64,000 bases of DNA from Cryptomeria japonica (taxonomy: Eukaryota > Streptophyta > Pinopsida > Cupressales > Cupressaceae). Positions 36,401 to 49,686 of the stretch are shown here, in pieces. A model generated the notes under the pieces. The model searched no databases, was not told where the DNA came from, and saw nothing but the letters and a program-made list of their open reading frames with translations. The DNA lies in contig NC_081409.1 in NCBI RefSeq assembly GCF_030272615.1, positions 22,512,260 to 22,576,259 of the forward strand. The letters are read 5' to 3'. The translations under genes were made by a program, and so were the position numbers. Position 1 is the stretch's first letter, and every line of letters starts with the position of its first letter.

Positions 36401-37201
36401 CCTTTTCAATAAATTAATAAGGTTAGTCCTAACATGAGGGGGTAATTTCTTTCCAATATATACCAACTTAAGGGATGATTTTGTCCTCAGGTTTACCTCC
36501 TCTAACTCTTCCAACTTGGTGGTAGACTGTTGATGTAAATGACTATCATTATAACTAAACATTCTCTCCAGCTCTACCAGCCCTTTAGGTATTTCATTTG
36601 TTTCCAACTGGAAAACATCATTTCCAAACATTGTCTCTCTATTGTCTACCACTTCCACCAATGCATTACAATCAATCTTTTGTCCATCATAATCATCAAC
36701 ACATTGGATGAACCTGAGAATGTCTTCATCATCAGCAAAAACTTGCCAATTGTACACATTATCAGGAATAACAGGCCTAGATTTTATTTCCACGGTGGAA
36801 ATACCGGTTAGCGTTGCATCATCATTTTTCAAAGCAACATTAACTAGGAAATCTGCCATAATATTTTTTGCTCGCTCTATCCAATTAATAGAAAATGAGT
36901 CAAAATGCTCAATAACATCCCAAACAACATGCTTATACTGCTTCAATCTATCATTTTTGGATGCATATTTAGATCTCATCTGAGAAACAACCAATTCTGA
37001 ATCCCCCATTATTTTCAACAGTTGGATTCCATGCCTTTTTGCAACCTCAAGTCCTAGTAACAGGGCTTCATACTCTGCAGTATTATTTGTGCACTGGAAT
37101 GCCAATAAAAATAAGTATTTAAAAGTTATACCTGACGGGGACACAAAAAGAACCCCTGCTCCAGATCCTTCTTTGGAGCAAGCTCCATCAAAATACATCT
37201 A
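36401..37201 (-). pseudogene. Element D: RNase H located upstream of RT
   Basis: Between protease and RT lies a complete-looking RNase H (about 37198-36830). Its carboxylates can all be assigned: D in MYFDGACSKEG, E in NTAEYEALLLGLE, D in IMGDSELVVSQ and D in NIMADFLVNVAL. A linker of about 145 residues leads to RT. In Tat elements I know, and in element A here, the second RNase H follows the first and precedes integrase, so this order (protease, RNase H, RT) is different. A stop just before it (37199-37201) and one at 37355 interrupt the polyprotein. Confidence 0.83.
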
Positions 37202-37354
37202 CCACAACCCATACTGCTGTGCTTGTAGCTCGATTACAATGGGGTTAGTATTCTTCAATTGAGGTGAAATTGGTTGAAGTCTAAAGTTATCCAAATCTAC
37301 ATCAATCATACAATTAAGCATACTAGGGTCTACATTTTCAATTACCCTAGGAGC

Positions 37355-38557
37355 TCATGGCTCTCTGTACAATTTGACTTGATTACCACCAATAGGAATG
37401 GTAGCATAAGATAAATCTAGTTGGACATTTCCCCTTACTGCTGCTGCCCATTGTCTGGAAAGTAACATACCATAGTGGGGTTTAGTGTCAGTAACAATAA
37501 CATCCATTTTGTAAGTGGCTTCAGGAAATGCTACTATTTTAACTTCTACATCTTTCATTGTACCTATCACAGGTACTTCTCTGTTATCCATGGCATAGCA
37601 TTTCCCATACACAGTGGTTACTGATAACCCTAATTCTTTCATAACACCATAGGGCATTACATTAGCAGTAGCTCCTGAATCTATCATGCAGTTTTTAATC
37701 AACCAGTTATTGACTAGCAAAGTAACATAGAAGGGATCTACCTGAGAAGGCTCCTGAGTGATAGTGGTTCCAACATAAACCTCTAGGGTTTGGAACTCTT
37801 GATCCTTTCCAACTTTAGCTAAACTAGTGGGTAATACTATGTCACTATCAGATATACTAGAGAATAAAGACAAAGCTGCATCCTTATGTTCTTTAATCTT
37901 TAGCAATTCTACTAATGGAACAATGACTTTCATTTGAGTTAAAGCTTGGGCCATATCAAATGTAGGATTATTGCATTTTTCAGTATTAACCCAAACTTTT
38001 TCTATTTTGAATTGACTTGCCCTTTTCACTGTCTCTGCTCCTTGTACATCACCAACATTTTTATCACCAATGCCTTTAGGTACATCTTTAACTTGTTCCT
38101 CTTTTTCTTGACTAACCTTAGGAAAAGTAGTAACACTGCTTGATGCCCCCCTTTTTGTGACTTCTTTTACAAACATAGAACCTGGCTCACCTTGATCAAT
38201 GTCTCTCTTGGTGCTTCTCAGATTATAGTTATGTTTTGCTTTGGCAATTGCAGCCTTAGTGAGATTTCTAACTTCTTCCTCACTGGGCCTTCTAAGATGA
38301 ACCTCTTCATCTTCAATTGTTACCACATTCAATGTAGGATGCCAACCTAAGGCTAATTGTCCTTGCACTAACTTTTCATTATCCAGCACATCGCTGTATT
38401 CACTTTGCACAGATTCCTCATCACTTTCTATGGTGGTTTCAGACATATTAATGTCAGGCTCTACTTCTGGTCTCATAGATTCTTCTAGAGCTTGAGCCAC
38501 TGCACACTGATGAGGGGAATGTGGTCCATCACAAGCAATACACCAAGGAGTATTTTA
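37355..38557 (-). pseudogene. Element D: zinc knuckle and aspartic protease
   Basis: After the stop at 38555, a knuckle-like CIACDGPHSPHQC (CX2CX3HX4C) follows near 38540-38500. A charged linker leads to a retropepsin: VDPFYVTLLVNNWLIKN then MIDSGATANVMP, with the catalytic Asp codon at 37679-37681, and DVIVTDTKPHYGMLLSRQW later. The frame is the same as gag and RT. The family role is processing of the polyprotein. Confidence 0.8.
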
Positions 38558-40537
38558 TATATTGTGAACAATTTTCCCTTTCAAGGGATCCGGTGTGTCT
38601 TGACTTTGGGTAATTTTGGGCTTCTCAATTTGGGGTTTACCGTCCTTCCAGTTTGTATTATAGGGCATATCAAGTAATCTAGGGGGTCTATCTTGCCAGT
38701 TATAATGAGGTTTATCATTTTTGTTAACCTTAGTAGTCAGATCTTTCATAGCATTAACCAATTTTTCTATTTTATCATCCTCTTTAGCAACTTTATTAGG
38801 TTGTTGTTTGGTTTCTTGCCATAATCTACCATCTGTCCGTCTTCCTAATTTTCCAGATGCTTTTCTGTTACTCTCTACATTTATGGTAATTCTAAAAGCA
38901 TCTCTCAAATCATGGGGTTTTTTATCTCTTAAGATATAGGCCATCTTGGAATCAAATGCATTGTAATATGTATTAAGACACATGTTGTCATCTAGCCTCA
39001 TCACCTGATACAATCTGTGCATAGCTTTCTGGAATCTGGCATTGAAATCAGTGACCATTTCATTTTCAGATTTTCTAATGTTGTTGAACTCATTTAGCAT
39101 GAAACTTACATTAGTCTTATCACCATACTGCTCTTGAAAGCAATTCTTAAAATCTTCCCATGAACCTATGCTATTTACTAGAAGACCTCTGTACCAATCT
39201 CTTGCATCATCAACTAGGGATTGAACAAACAGTTTCATAATAACATCTTCATCTGCTATCTCATAATCATTTATTAAATCTCCAAAAGTTTTCAGATGTT
39301 CCTCAGCACTAATTGCATTATTCCCAGCAAATTTATGGAGTTTGTCTCTTAGCTCAGTGGGAACATGATTTGGATATCCTGGGATCCCATCAAAGAACAA
39401 TTGTCTATATTGTTCCAGATTGATGGGCCTTCTTTGAAAAGAAGTAATAGCACTATTATTTCCCATGGTCATTCTAGCTTTTGGGATTGGAGATTGAGGT
39501 GCTGGGGTGTACTGTTTATTCACAGGTAGTTGGCTTACTGAGGCAATATTGGCTTGTACTGCAGGTTGAGCATTAACCTGAGGAAATGAAATGTGTTGGG
39601 GATTAGGCTTGCTAAGATCTTCTGATGGGAATGTAATAGGGGGAGCCTTTAAGTAGTTAATCTTTCTTTTTACTTCTTGATTCGCTGCTTCTAACTTAGC
39701 CTTTTCTAGCTCCATTTGGAGATCTTCCTTTTCCTTCCTCATCCTTTCCATCTCTCTCTCATGTGCTAGAATCCTATGAGAGATCTCTTCTGCAGTTTTA
39801 GATTCTATTCCATCATCTACCCATTTCTATTTTCCTTTATCTAAATTGGCTTTAGGAGGCTGAGAATCATTTAATACTTCCCTAATTGGCTGGACTACTG
39901 ACTTACAAGCTTATCTAGTTTTAGGGATTAGGATTTCCCTAATCATAGGGCCTTCCTCATCACTTTTTTCTTTTTCCTTAGCAAGCATTTCAAGATCAGC
40001 TATCTATCTAAAAAGCCTATCTCTTTCTATTAATTTGGCTTTAACTTCCTTCTCCTTATTTGCCTCCTTTTGGGCTCTTAGGGAGATTAAATGATGGACT
40101 CTTTTATTTAAATATTCAATCTCTTGAGACACTTTATCTTCATCAGGGAAGTTTTCTTCAGAGTCTAATGTATTAACTTGATCTATGTCAATCAGACTAA
40201 TGTTCCAATCAATTGTCCTAGGAACAGAGTACCTAATTGCATTTGAACTGGTTCTATCTTTTGCAGAAACACTAGCATGAGATAGATCTTGATTTAAAAT
40301 AGATGCATCATCAATATTTCCAAACAATCCCGAATGAAAACCTAAGATATCATGCTCTGAATCTCTGGAAGATGAATTAGACTTTGCATAAACAGGTTGG
40401 TCAAGCATCTTACCAGTAGTATTGTTTTTCTGCACCCAAGCAGCATTTGATGGCTCATGCAACACGGATCTCTTCTAGCCTCTCCGTGACTATTCTGGCA
40501 GACCTTCTTGCAAAGTTTCATGAGGATGTTTCTTCAT
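38555..40537 (-). pseudogene. Element D: gag
   Basis: The gag frame starts at ATG 40537 (MKKHPHETLQ), about 225 bases after the primer site, and continues in the same frame as the later pol. Early stops near 40490, 40476, 40001 and 39900-39830 break it. A coiled-coil segment (about 39780-39660) precedes the gag core at about 39450-38900 (PGYPNHVPTELRDKLHKF, ARDWYRGLLVNSIGSWEDF, CFQEQYGD). The core matches the Ty3/gypsy capsid-type retrotransposon gag domain. Confidence 0.8.
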
Positions 40538-40744
40538 GAATGATCTTGTGTTTTTTGCTTCTTGCATCTTGCTTGTCTTCCTTTCAGAAAGATTTGTATC
40601 TCACAAGGACTGGTTCAAAGTAACAGAGTCACCACCCACAAAAACTATGGGAATAATGAAGACAAGTAATCTTATCCACAAACACAAAATAATTTTCTTT
40701 ACAAGCCTCAACACAGATCTATGCTTATATCTTTATTGCAACTC

Positions 40745-40762
40745 TCCCCAGCAGAGTCGCCA
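40745..40762 (-). promoter_or_regulatory. Element D primer-binding site
   Basis: On the minus strand TGGCGACTCTGCTGGGGA begins four bases after the 5' LTR. This type of primer site is found in Ogre-like elements, where I recall it being assigned to an arginine tRNA. The tRNA assignment is from memory and not checked. Confidence 0.7.
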
Positions 40763-43700
40763 CTTTTGTTGTCTTTAAAATCTGATTTCCTTTAACATCC
40801 TTAAAATAATATGGCTTAAAGATTGGTGCAGAAGAGACATCAAAGATAAGGAAATTCTGAAGACAACATATGACAAGGTTTGATTAGACCTTCTACACTT
40901 CGGGCTTACTCAAAGTCCAGGTGGGTATACCTTTGTGAATTAAATTCACGCTTTCAAACATAAACCCACAACAAACTAGTCCAGAAAACCAGTGGATCTA
41001 TTCACCTTGAAATCAATTGAAAATGAAGAATGGAAATTGTACTTAAATTCAACATTTCGATCAACAAAGCATGCAATAAACAACTTCAATTAATACCAGT
41101 GCCTTATCCAAGGTCACAGAGTCATCTAAATTCAAATAAGACTCCTCAAACAAAACATTTTTATGCTTCCCGTTGGCTTGGTTTCTATTAATCCTCGTAT
41201 ATGCCTAACACCTACAAGAATTCAAGCATTCCAAACCAAGCTATGGTCATCAAATTCAAAGTTCATTCCAAAGAGTTTACTGGTATGAGTGATCCCCGCC
41301 TCTTTAATTTCCCTCCTAAAGAGAAAAGCTAACGAACACTTCTACTAAAATTGCTTTGATATTCCATTCAAACAAAACAATCCTAGATTATTCAGAATGA
41401 AAGCAGTAAACAAATTTGTAAACACACTTGAAGACAACACAAAGCTTTACTCAAAACCGATGGTTTGTATATTGATATTTAGTTCAAGAAATACTACAAG
41501 AAATTTCGAGTATTCTCCATTAGACTTAGAAAAGCTCAGATAAATTTTTGCAACGTTTTCTTACAATTTTTTGCGATCTCCCTTCCTCCAGTCCTAGTAT
41601 CCATTTATAACAACATGGATGCACAAAGCTTCCGACTTCTCGAGGAGAGTTTGTTATAATCATTTCTTTCAGAGTAAAGAGGTTACAAACTTTTCGCAAA
41701 AGTAGTTACAAACTCTTTTCAGCCTCTGCAGTTTCTTCAACAGGTTGTTCGGTTGCAACCTCTTCTATCCTTTCAGAGGCGCTCTCTAACTGTTCCGGAT
41801 CATGGGTGGCATATTTAATTGTCCACTCATTATACACTTCTTTTGTCGGCCATGAGAAATTAATCACTTTATCTTTAGTCTTAGTCAACCTTTTCCAAGA
41901 ATTTCTCATTTTGTTGACTTCTGAATTGAGAAAAGCATAATGTGACTTAATGTTTTCTATCTCTTGTATTGTCATAACAAAGAAAGAAGCATCATCAAGA
42001 TCAATAATTCCTTTAACTCTTGCTGACAATTTAGCTTCTATCTCCTTAAGCCACATTTGTTTGTCTTTTAACTGATCCAGGATAGCAAAAACTCCTGGGA
42101 GCAACTCAAAAACTTGGTCAGTGTATTCCTTCTTGCACAAATTGACCTTCCCATCCACATTGTCCACCTCTGCTGCTAATTGTATTAAGATTTTAGCGAC
42201 ATCAGAAATGGATTTAATGATGGGATTGGCCCTTGCTTCATCATAGGATACACACATAAACTCTAAATCTTTCTCCCTAGGCCTCTATCTGTCAAAAATA
42301 GGCGTCAAAATGGCCTTGTCTCTCCTAAGCTCATTCCATATTTCCATAATTCTACTCACATTGTTGTAGAGCAATGAGGCATTTATTTTATCTGCAAAAT
42401 TGGAAATTGTAGCCCTTACTCTCTCCTCATACTTCTTTGCATATAAGGCCTGAGCCTGTTTCAAGTTTTCCAATTCTTGAGGAGTAATTTCAACTAATTG
42501 AGAGCTGGAGGGTGCTGGAGATGGTGGAAACTCAATAATAGGGCTAGTAGGTGGAGGTCTTGCAGGAGAAGAGGAGATCATCAGTGTTGAAGACTCACCT
42601 TGATGGTATTGTCCAGTCAACTGGCTCTGCAGTTTGGCAATGATGCTATCCTTACCTCTTACCTCCTCCTTGGCACTGTTATAGGCTTTTAAAACTGTTT
42701 CCAACTTGATTTGGAGGGCCTCTTTCTCTTTGGCTTCCTTCTCTGCTACTGCAACACTGAATTTTGCAGTCTCCAACATAGTGCTAGCAGCCTTTACTAC
42801 CCCTGTACTCTGCACTCTCTTCACCATCATTCCATCGAGGTAACTTAACCCTGGGGTGTCTTTGCTTTTCTTACTCTCATTTCTCTTAAGAGACCACATG
42901 ACAAGTGCAGAATTGTCCTTATTGAAAGTAACCCCTTCCATAGATTTAGTCTCTTTTCTTACTGCATCTAGTACCAGGGCATCTGCAATATCCCATTCGG
43001 GTAATATAAGCACTCCAGCTTGTGCTACCATGTCTCTTCCCTGCTCAGGGGTGATGGTTTTGAATTCTTCCATCATCTCTTACTTTATTTCCTCTTCCAC
43101 CAGGGCTAGATCTTTATTGGGTTGCTCAGCCTTTCTTGTTTCACATCTAGCATTATGTATATCTATGTGCTGTTTCCATATAAACTGCATAAATGCTTCT
43201 AATGTGACAAAATTGTTATCAGCTAGAAAGGCACTACTTGCCTACTTTATCTCAGGATCCCACTCTTGGCCTTTAAGTTTAGTGGGGATAATATCCATTC
43301 CAGTAGCAATGGGTTCTTCCGGCATCCCTTCCTCCACTTCATCATAGGTGTATGCAATTTCCCCTAGACTACCCAATTGTAGGAGTTGCTCAGTTGCTGC
43401 TTGCTCATTTCCTATATGGCTAGGGGATTGGGATGGACAATACAAAGGTGTATCTGATTGTATTTCTTTCCCCACCCTTTTCTTCTTTGGGCTCTCTTGG
43501 ATGTCGATGACATCTTGTATTTTCCTCTTTCCTTTGGAGGTAGAGGGCTCCCTTGTTGTAGGCACTAGTACACTATAACCTGATTTCTTATGCAGTGTGT
43601 AATCACCAGGAGGAATTGGCTTGCTAGAAGCTGACTTACTAAGGATCATTCTTGCCTTCTCAGGGTTGCTCTTAATTACAGCTTCCCTTTTCTCCTTCAG

Positions 43701-44172
43701 TGTCTGTATGATATCTTCAAAGCAAACAATAAAAAACTTTATTTTCTCTTCCAGTGGGAAAAAGCTAGACAATGGGTCATAGCTAGCATCAAACTGATGC
43801 ACAAAATCCAAGGCTTTCTTATAAGCCACCCACTTTTCTTTCCTTAGCTCCTGCTCATTTAGATCAAACTCATTTCTGATGAGGTCTTCAAGAAACTGGA
43901 ATTGATGAGGCCTACCTTTGCATGCTACCTTCTTCCTAAACATACCATTGAAGAAGTCTTCTAGATCAGCACACCTGGACACTATAGTGGACAAATGATA
44001 AGGCTTGAGGAAATCTTCAAAGCAATTCCAGCCTCCTTTTGTTATTACAAATTGGTGGGCTATGGTAGCTGCAGGGAAAATAGTCCCTTTACCCCTGCCT
44101 GTCAACTCTGCCTCTTGTAAGCCACCAATTTGTCTAAGGATCTCCGCGATTCCCACTTTGAGAGGCTCCTGG

Positions 44173-45456
44173 TGGTGCAGGAGCACCTAACCCAAACATA
44201 CACCAGGAGGTTAAATATCATGTCATGAATCATTTCACTCATATTTGAGTTTATATGGTAATTTTAATGTATTTTGAGTCATTTTGTGAAGCATTGTAAG
44301 ACATTTGCTCAAGATGTGTATTTGAGTCCTAATATGGTCTAGGAGGTCATGTTGTGAAAATATGTTCATGGAAGGTTAAATAGGATGTAAATTTTTTTTT
44401 TGAGTCCATCTAAATGTATTTCAAGTGCACAAGCAAAGATTAGGGGTCATATTTATCAAAATGTCAAAATTGTCAATTGTGTCAAAAATGTTGGCAAGCA
44501 CAAATTCCATTATAAAGTTGCAAACCAAGGATGTAATTGATCTTGGGTAGTTGTAACTACCATATGGATGTGTGAAGGTTATAAAAATCATCATTTGGTC
44601 GAATCCAATGGGTGTGTGTAATATTGGAGGAAGGAAATGAATAATTTTGAAGTTTTTACACACTCCACATTGTTTTCTGGGTATTGCAGTCTGATCATTC
44701 ACATTTTTCTTTATGAAAAATAATTTGTATCCATTGGAAATGTATTGGATATGATAATGGCATGAGTTAAATTTTTTTTCCTTTTGGTTTCATTCAATTT
44801 CAATCATTTTGAAGCAAGTTATGCGAGATTTGGTGAAAATTGTCAAAAAACCCTCCAAATTGGGGTTTGTGGAGAGTTTCACTAAAATCTTTTGATTTCA
44901 CCATGGAAATTGTTGTAACTTTGGTTTTTGATAGAGGTTTGAACTATCTTTCAAATTAATTCAGTTTCAATGTGATTGGTTAAGTATTTAATGAGATATT
45001 TGATGCCCTAGGCGGACTGGGTATGCACATTTCTTGTTTTTTCTGTAACAGTCAAAAAGGTCTCGGTGCAGAGAGAATAACTTTCAAATGAACCATTGGA
45101 TCATTCTCAATTTTTGATATGACTTTAGAAACCTAGTTTTCTACAGCTTCACCGAAGAGATCTTCAAAATGTTCTCAAGTTCAAAAGTTATTAATAACTG
45201 AGTACGGGTATATCAAATTGTCATTAACCGGGACAGCATAATGCATTGTTTTGGTCTTGATTAATGTTCAAAGGGTTGTAAAATGATATGATGGATTTGA
45301 TATTAGATTGGTTGGTTGATATTAATATTGTTTTGGACTATAGAATGATTATTATGATTATATTATGTCTCTAATACAAGTGAAGATGTTGTGTTGAGAT
45401 TGGAACTCCATGTTGATTTGGGGTTCTTGAAGGGTTTTTCATGATGCTCCGCATCA
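44173..45456 (+). repeat. Element E outer left LTR
   Basis: The 1284-bp LTR begins TGGTGCAGGAGCACC and ends ATGCTCCGCATCA directly before AATTGGTATCAGAGC. It is very similar to 49687-50972. Confidence 0.85.
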
Positions 45457-45978
45457 AATTGGTATCAGAGCTAGAAGAGATTGAGTGTGTGGATAGATCG
45501 CCGAAGGAGGAAATCCACACCAGGACCTAGCCATGAAGGATTTGTTATTTGGTTTTTGCTGATGATTTTTTTGGTTGCAAGGTGCTCATCCATCTAGCTG
45601 CAAGAAGGCAGACAAGGAAGGTCTGTCAAGGGCCAAAGGGATGGTCCATTGATTGCCAAAGAACTAGGGAGAGAGGCAAAGAGGAGAAATCCTAGGTGAG
45701 GCATAGAGGTTGTTGGTGAGGTGATGTAGCATGGAGAGGTGGACTTATGGTTGGTAAAAGCACTTGGGTGGCAGCCACTACAAAATCCATTGGCAGGAGT
45801 CACAAAGAGATTGTTTGAGAAGGAAGAAGCAACATAAAGAAGATGAGAGAAGAAGCATAAAGAGGCGTAAAGAGGTAAAGATGAAGAAAAAGGTGAAAAT
45901 TTCACTCAAATTTTTTTTCTTGCAGGTCATTGTACCCACGTTTCCAAGGGACTTGGAAACTTTTCAAGGTCGGGAGTA

Positions 45979-47166
45979 TGGTGCAGAGGCACCTAAGCAC
46001 ATAAGCATAGTAGGAGGTCAAAAGTCATAATATGAACAATTTATTGTATTTGAGTCATTCATAATGTATTAAGGTTATTTGAGTCAATTAAATCATAATA
46101 TGTAAGGCTAAATGAGCCATTTTGTCCAAATATATCATATTTGGTCCATATTGAAGTTTTAAAAGTGTCCATGTAAGTGTTAGAGTCATTTATGTCAAAA
46201 ATTGTAAAAATTGCAAAGTTGCAATATTGCCAAAAGTGCAACAAAAGTGTAAAAATGAAATCCATTGGTTATGAGGTGGTTGAAGAAGTTAGAAAGGAGT
46301 TGGAAATGGTTTATAAAACTATGTTTGTTCGAAATCAAGAAGGGAGATCAGTTTGGAGGGGATTTGACAAAAATTATCCATCAAACCCTCAAACTGTCAT
46401 GAAGTTTTAAGGAATCTATGGCTGTCATAGATCCATGGAGGATCAAATTTGATGTAATATTTATATGTAGATGTTATTTAATGATATATTGATGAAATAT
46501 CTTTCAGATGAATCATTTCTTGTGCATTTTTGTGGAGTATTTGGCAAGATATGTTTATTTTTTCAATGATTGTTAAAACCCTGCCAAGGGTTACCCGGTT
46601 TTGGGAAAATGATCATATCTTTTTATTTAACCATTGGATCTGGCTGAAATTTTGAGAGAACTTGTTTAACTCAGTGATATAAATTCTAACTGAAGAGATT
46701 GTCTTTATGAGAAATATGTAAAATGTTATTGATGACTGTTTGTTACAGTTCACGGTGAAAAGTAGATTGGTGAAGGCAGCAACAACCCGGTTGTGGCATT
46801 TGGTGTGGTCACATGAGGGATAATATTTAAGAAAGGATATATGTGTTGGAAAGGTCTCTAAATATTCTTTCCAGTTCTTTTGGTCTTACTTTATTTGGTT
46901 AAGAATTGAATATTTTGTGATTATTTTGGTGAAAACAATTGTTAAGGGATGAAACCCTAAACTAGGGTATTCCATGGCAATAAAGAATTTGTTCTCTCAT
47001 GTTATGTTTAATGTTATGATCTGAAATATTGAATGAAGGGTTTTAAGGATGTCATATAACCTTTTAAATTGTTTTGAAGTTGAGAAGAGTTATTTATCTT
47101 TTTATATGTCTCTTGATTCAAGTTTAAAGTTTACCCTTGAATGAAGGTTTTATGGATTTTCATGAT
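45979..47166 (+). repeat. Element E diverged inner LTR
   Basis: It begins TGGTGCAGAGGCACC after the same lead-in (GGGACTTGGAAA, TTTCAAGGTCGGGAGTA) as the outer right LTR. The body is clearly diverged, and it ends at GGATTTTCATGATGC, short of the normal GCATCA end. Confidence 0.6.
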
Positions 47167-48283
47167 GCCTCTCTATTCAACACTACTTGCACCCTATTGT
47201 ATTGGACATCACTCCTCCTTACCTTCCATGCTAAGACAATCAATTCTAAAATGCGGTCCTCTTGTGTGTCACAAAAAATGAACAAGTTTGGTTGTCCAAC
47301 TGGCTGAATCTCCTCTCTTCCAGGAATGGGCAACTGTTGGAGAACCATGGTTTACCAAATCTTGCTTGCACCTTTAAGGGATTCAATCATATTAAAGTGT
47401 TGATTGAGCATCTGGATAGGTCTGCAAGGTATGATTACTGTCCTTCACTTTTCAAGAATGAAAAATTCCCAAGTTGGATACAAGGAGCGTTGAAATACTT
47501 AAGGCAACTTCTAGGTTCAAAGGGTCATCTTGAACATATGACTTAGTGCAATGCTGTGGAGCTTGTAGTAGGGTGTCTTAGGTCTTTACTCATCAATTTT
47601 GATGATTTGAAACAACCAATTTCTTCTCCTTCCTTACCGATTTCACAAAATGGTCAAATTTGCTCCAAAAAGGCTACTAGAATTAGCCCTAGTTTTTAAT
47701 GAAATTTGTTCACCCTGCTCAATCTGTTAAACTTCATGACAAACCCTTGGAGATGTGGTCTATTGATGATGAAGAATAAAAGATTTTTTCTATGGAAAGT
47801 ACTGTATGGACTTTTTGAGGACTGTCCCACAAAATACGCACTTTTCAAGGGTTCTTAAGAGTTTTGGTGAGGGTTTGCAAATTAAAGGTTTCCTCCATGA
47901 TGCTAGACCCAAGTTAAATGTTCAAACCTTGCTTTAACATATGCCAAACACTTCCAAATATTCAAAACTTATCTCAGCATACTGTTATTTTGTCAAACAA
48001 GTACCATACTGCTGCATTTACACAAAAAAAAAACAGTCTAGATGACTGAGACAACAACTTTTCAAGGTTTTATATACACTTCCATCATTGGTAAAGCAAA
48101 TACAATGAAAGTTTAGAGAATATAGATGCAACAATGACTTGAGAGATGTTTTAACACCCTGCAAAACAAATAGGAAAATAATTCCTTATGACTATACTCA
48201 TACACCCGCCATCACTGCATTTTTACAGTCTTTAAACTCTGACAACTTCCCTTCTCTGTTTTGACCTGCTTCTTCACTCTGTT
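47167..48283 (+). other. Unidentified coding-like sequence inside element E
   Basis: Sequence between two LTR segments is not related to the rest of E. One frame from about 47250 to 47697 reads like real protein with a single TAG near 47544: WLSNWLNLLSSRNGQLLENH, LACTFKGFNHIKVLIEHLDR, FPSWIQGALKYLRQLLGS, then NAVELVVGCLRSLLINFDDL. Further in, 47740-47880 also reads protein-like in shifted frames. I do not recognise the family. It may be a captured host gene fragment. Confidence 0.45.
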
Positions 48284-49264
48284 AATTGTGTCAAAAATGT
48301 TGGCAAGCACAAATTGCATTATAAAGTTGCAAACCAAGGATGTAATTGATCTTGGGTAGTTGTAACTACCATATGGATGTGTGAAGGTTATAAAAATTAT
48401 CATTTGGTCGAATCCAATGGGTGTGTGTAATATTGGAGGAAGGAAATCAATATTTGAAGTTTTTACACACTCCACATTGTTTTCTGGGTATTGTAGTCTG
48501 ATCACTCACGTTTTGCTTTATGAAAAATCATTTGTATCCATTGGAAATGTATTGGATATGATAATGACATGAGTTAAATTTGTTTTCCTTTTGGTTTCAT
48601 TCAATTTCAATCATTTTGAAGCAAGTTATGCAAGATTTGGTGAAAACTGTCAAAAAACCCTCCAAATTGGGGTTTGTGGAGAGTTTCACTAAAATCTTTT
48701 GATTTCACCATTGTAAATTGTTGTAACTTTGGTGTTTGACAGAGGTTTGAACTATCTTTCAAATTAATTCAGTTTCAATGTGATTGGTTAAGTATTTAAT
48801 GAGATATTTGATGCCCTAGGCAGACTGGGTATGTACATTTCTTGTTTTTTCTGTAACAGTCAAAAAGGTCTCGGTGCAGAGAGAATAACTTTTAAATGAA
48901 CTGTTGGATCATTCTCAATTTTTGATATGGATTTAGAAACCTAGTTTTCTACAGCTTCACTAAAGCGATCTTCACAATATTCTCAGGTTCAAAAGTTATT
49001 AATAACTGAGTACGGGTATATCAAACTATCATTAACCGGGACAACATAATGCATTGTTTTGGTCTTGATTAATGTTCAAAGGGTTGTAAAATGATATGAT
49101 GGATTTGATATTGTATTGGTTGGTTGATATTAATATTGTTTTGGACTGTAGAATAATGATTATGATCAGATTATGCCTCTAATACAAGTGAAGATGTTGT
49201 GTTGAGATTGAAACTCCATGTTGATTTGGGGTTCTTGAAGGGTTTTTCATGATGCTCCGCATCA
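48284..49264 (+). repeat. Element E truncated inner LTR
   Basis: It matches the outer LTR from about its base 303 to its end (GCATCA at 49264) and is followed by an initiator-Met primer site at 49268. Confidence 0.8.
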
Positions 49265-49686
49265 AATTGGTATCAGAGCCCAGCAAAAGATCTAGGCTAG
49301 GAAAGTTGTTTATGTTGTGTTTGGTTGCAAGTGTTGGATCCACCTAACTGCAGAGGAACAGGTTGAGGAGAGAACTTGGTTGTGGTTGCCAAAAGACTAG
49401 GGAGAGAGGAAAAAGGGACTCCTAAGTGAGGCAAAGGAAGTGTGAGTCTGTGTGGATGCCTGAGGAACACCTTGAGTTGTAGCCATTGGCTACTCCATGG
49501 ATGTGAGTAGTTGAGAGGATGATTACCTTTTTGAAGTTGGTAGTAGCAACATGAGGATAATGAGAGAATGACGAAAGGAAGAGGCAGAGATAAAGAGGAA
49601 GCCAAAGACAAAGTTTCAGTCCAAGACACAAAATTTTCTTCCAGGTTGTTTCCAAGGGACTTGGAAAGCTTTCAAGGTTGGTAGTA

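Noticed and set aside
45764-46030. 88-codon Lys/Glu-rich frame in element E
   Set aside because: It crosses from the short internal region into the inner LTR and arises from A/G-rich sequence.
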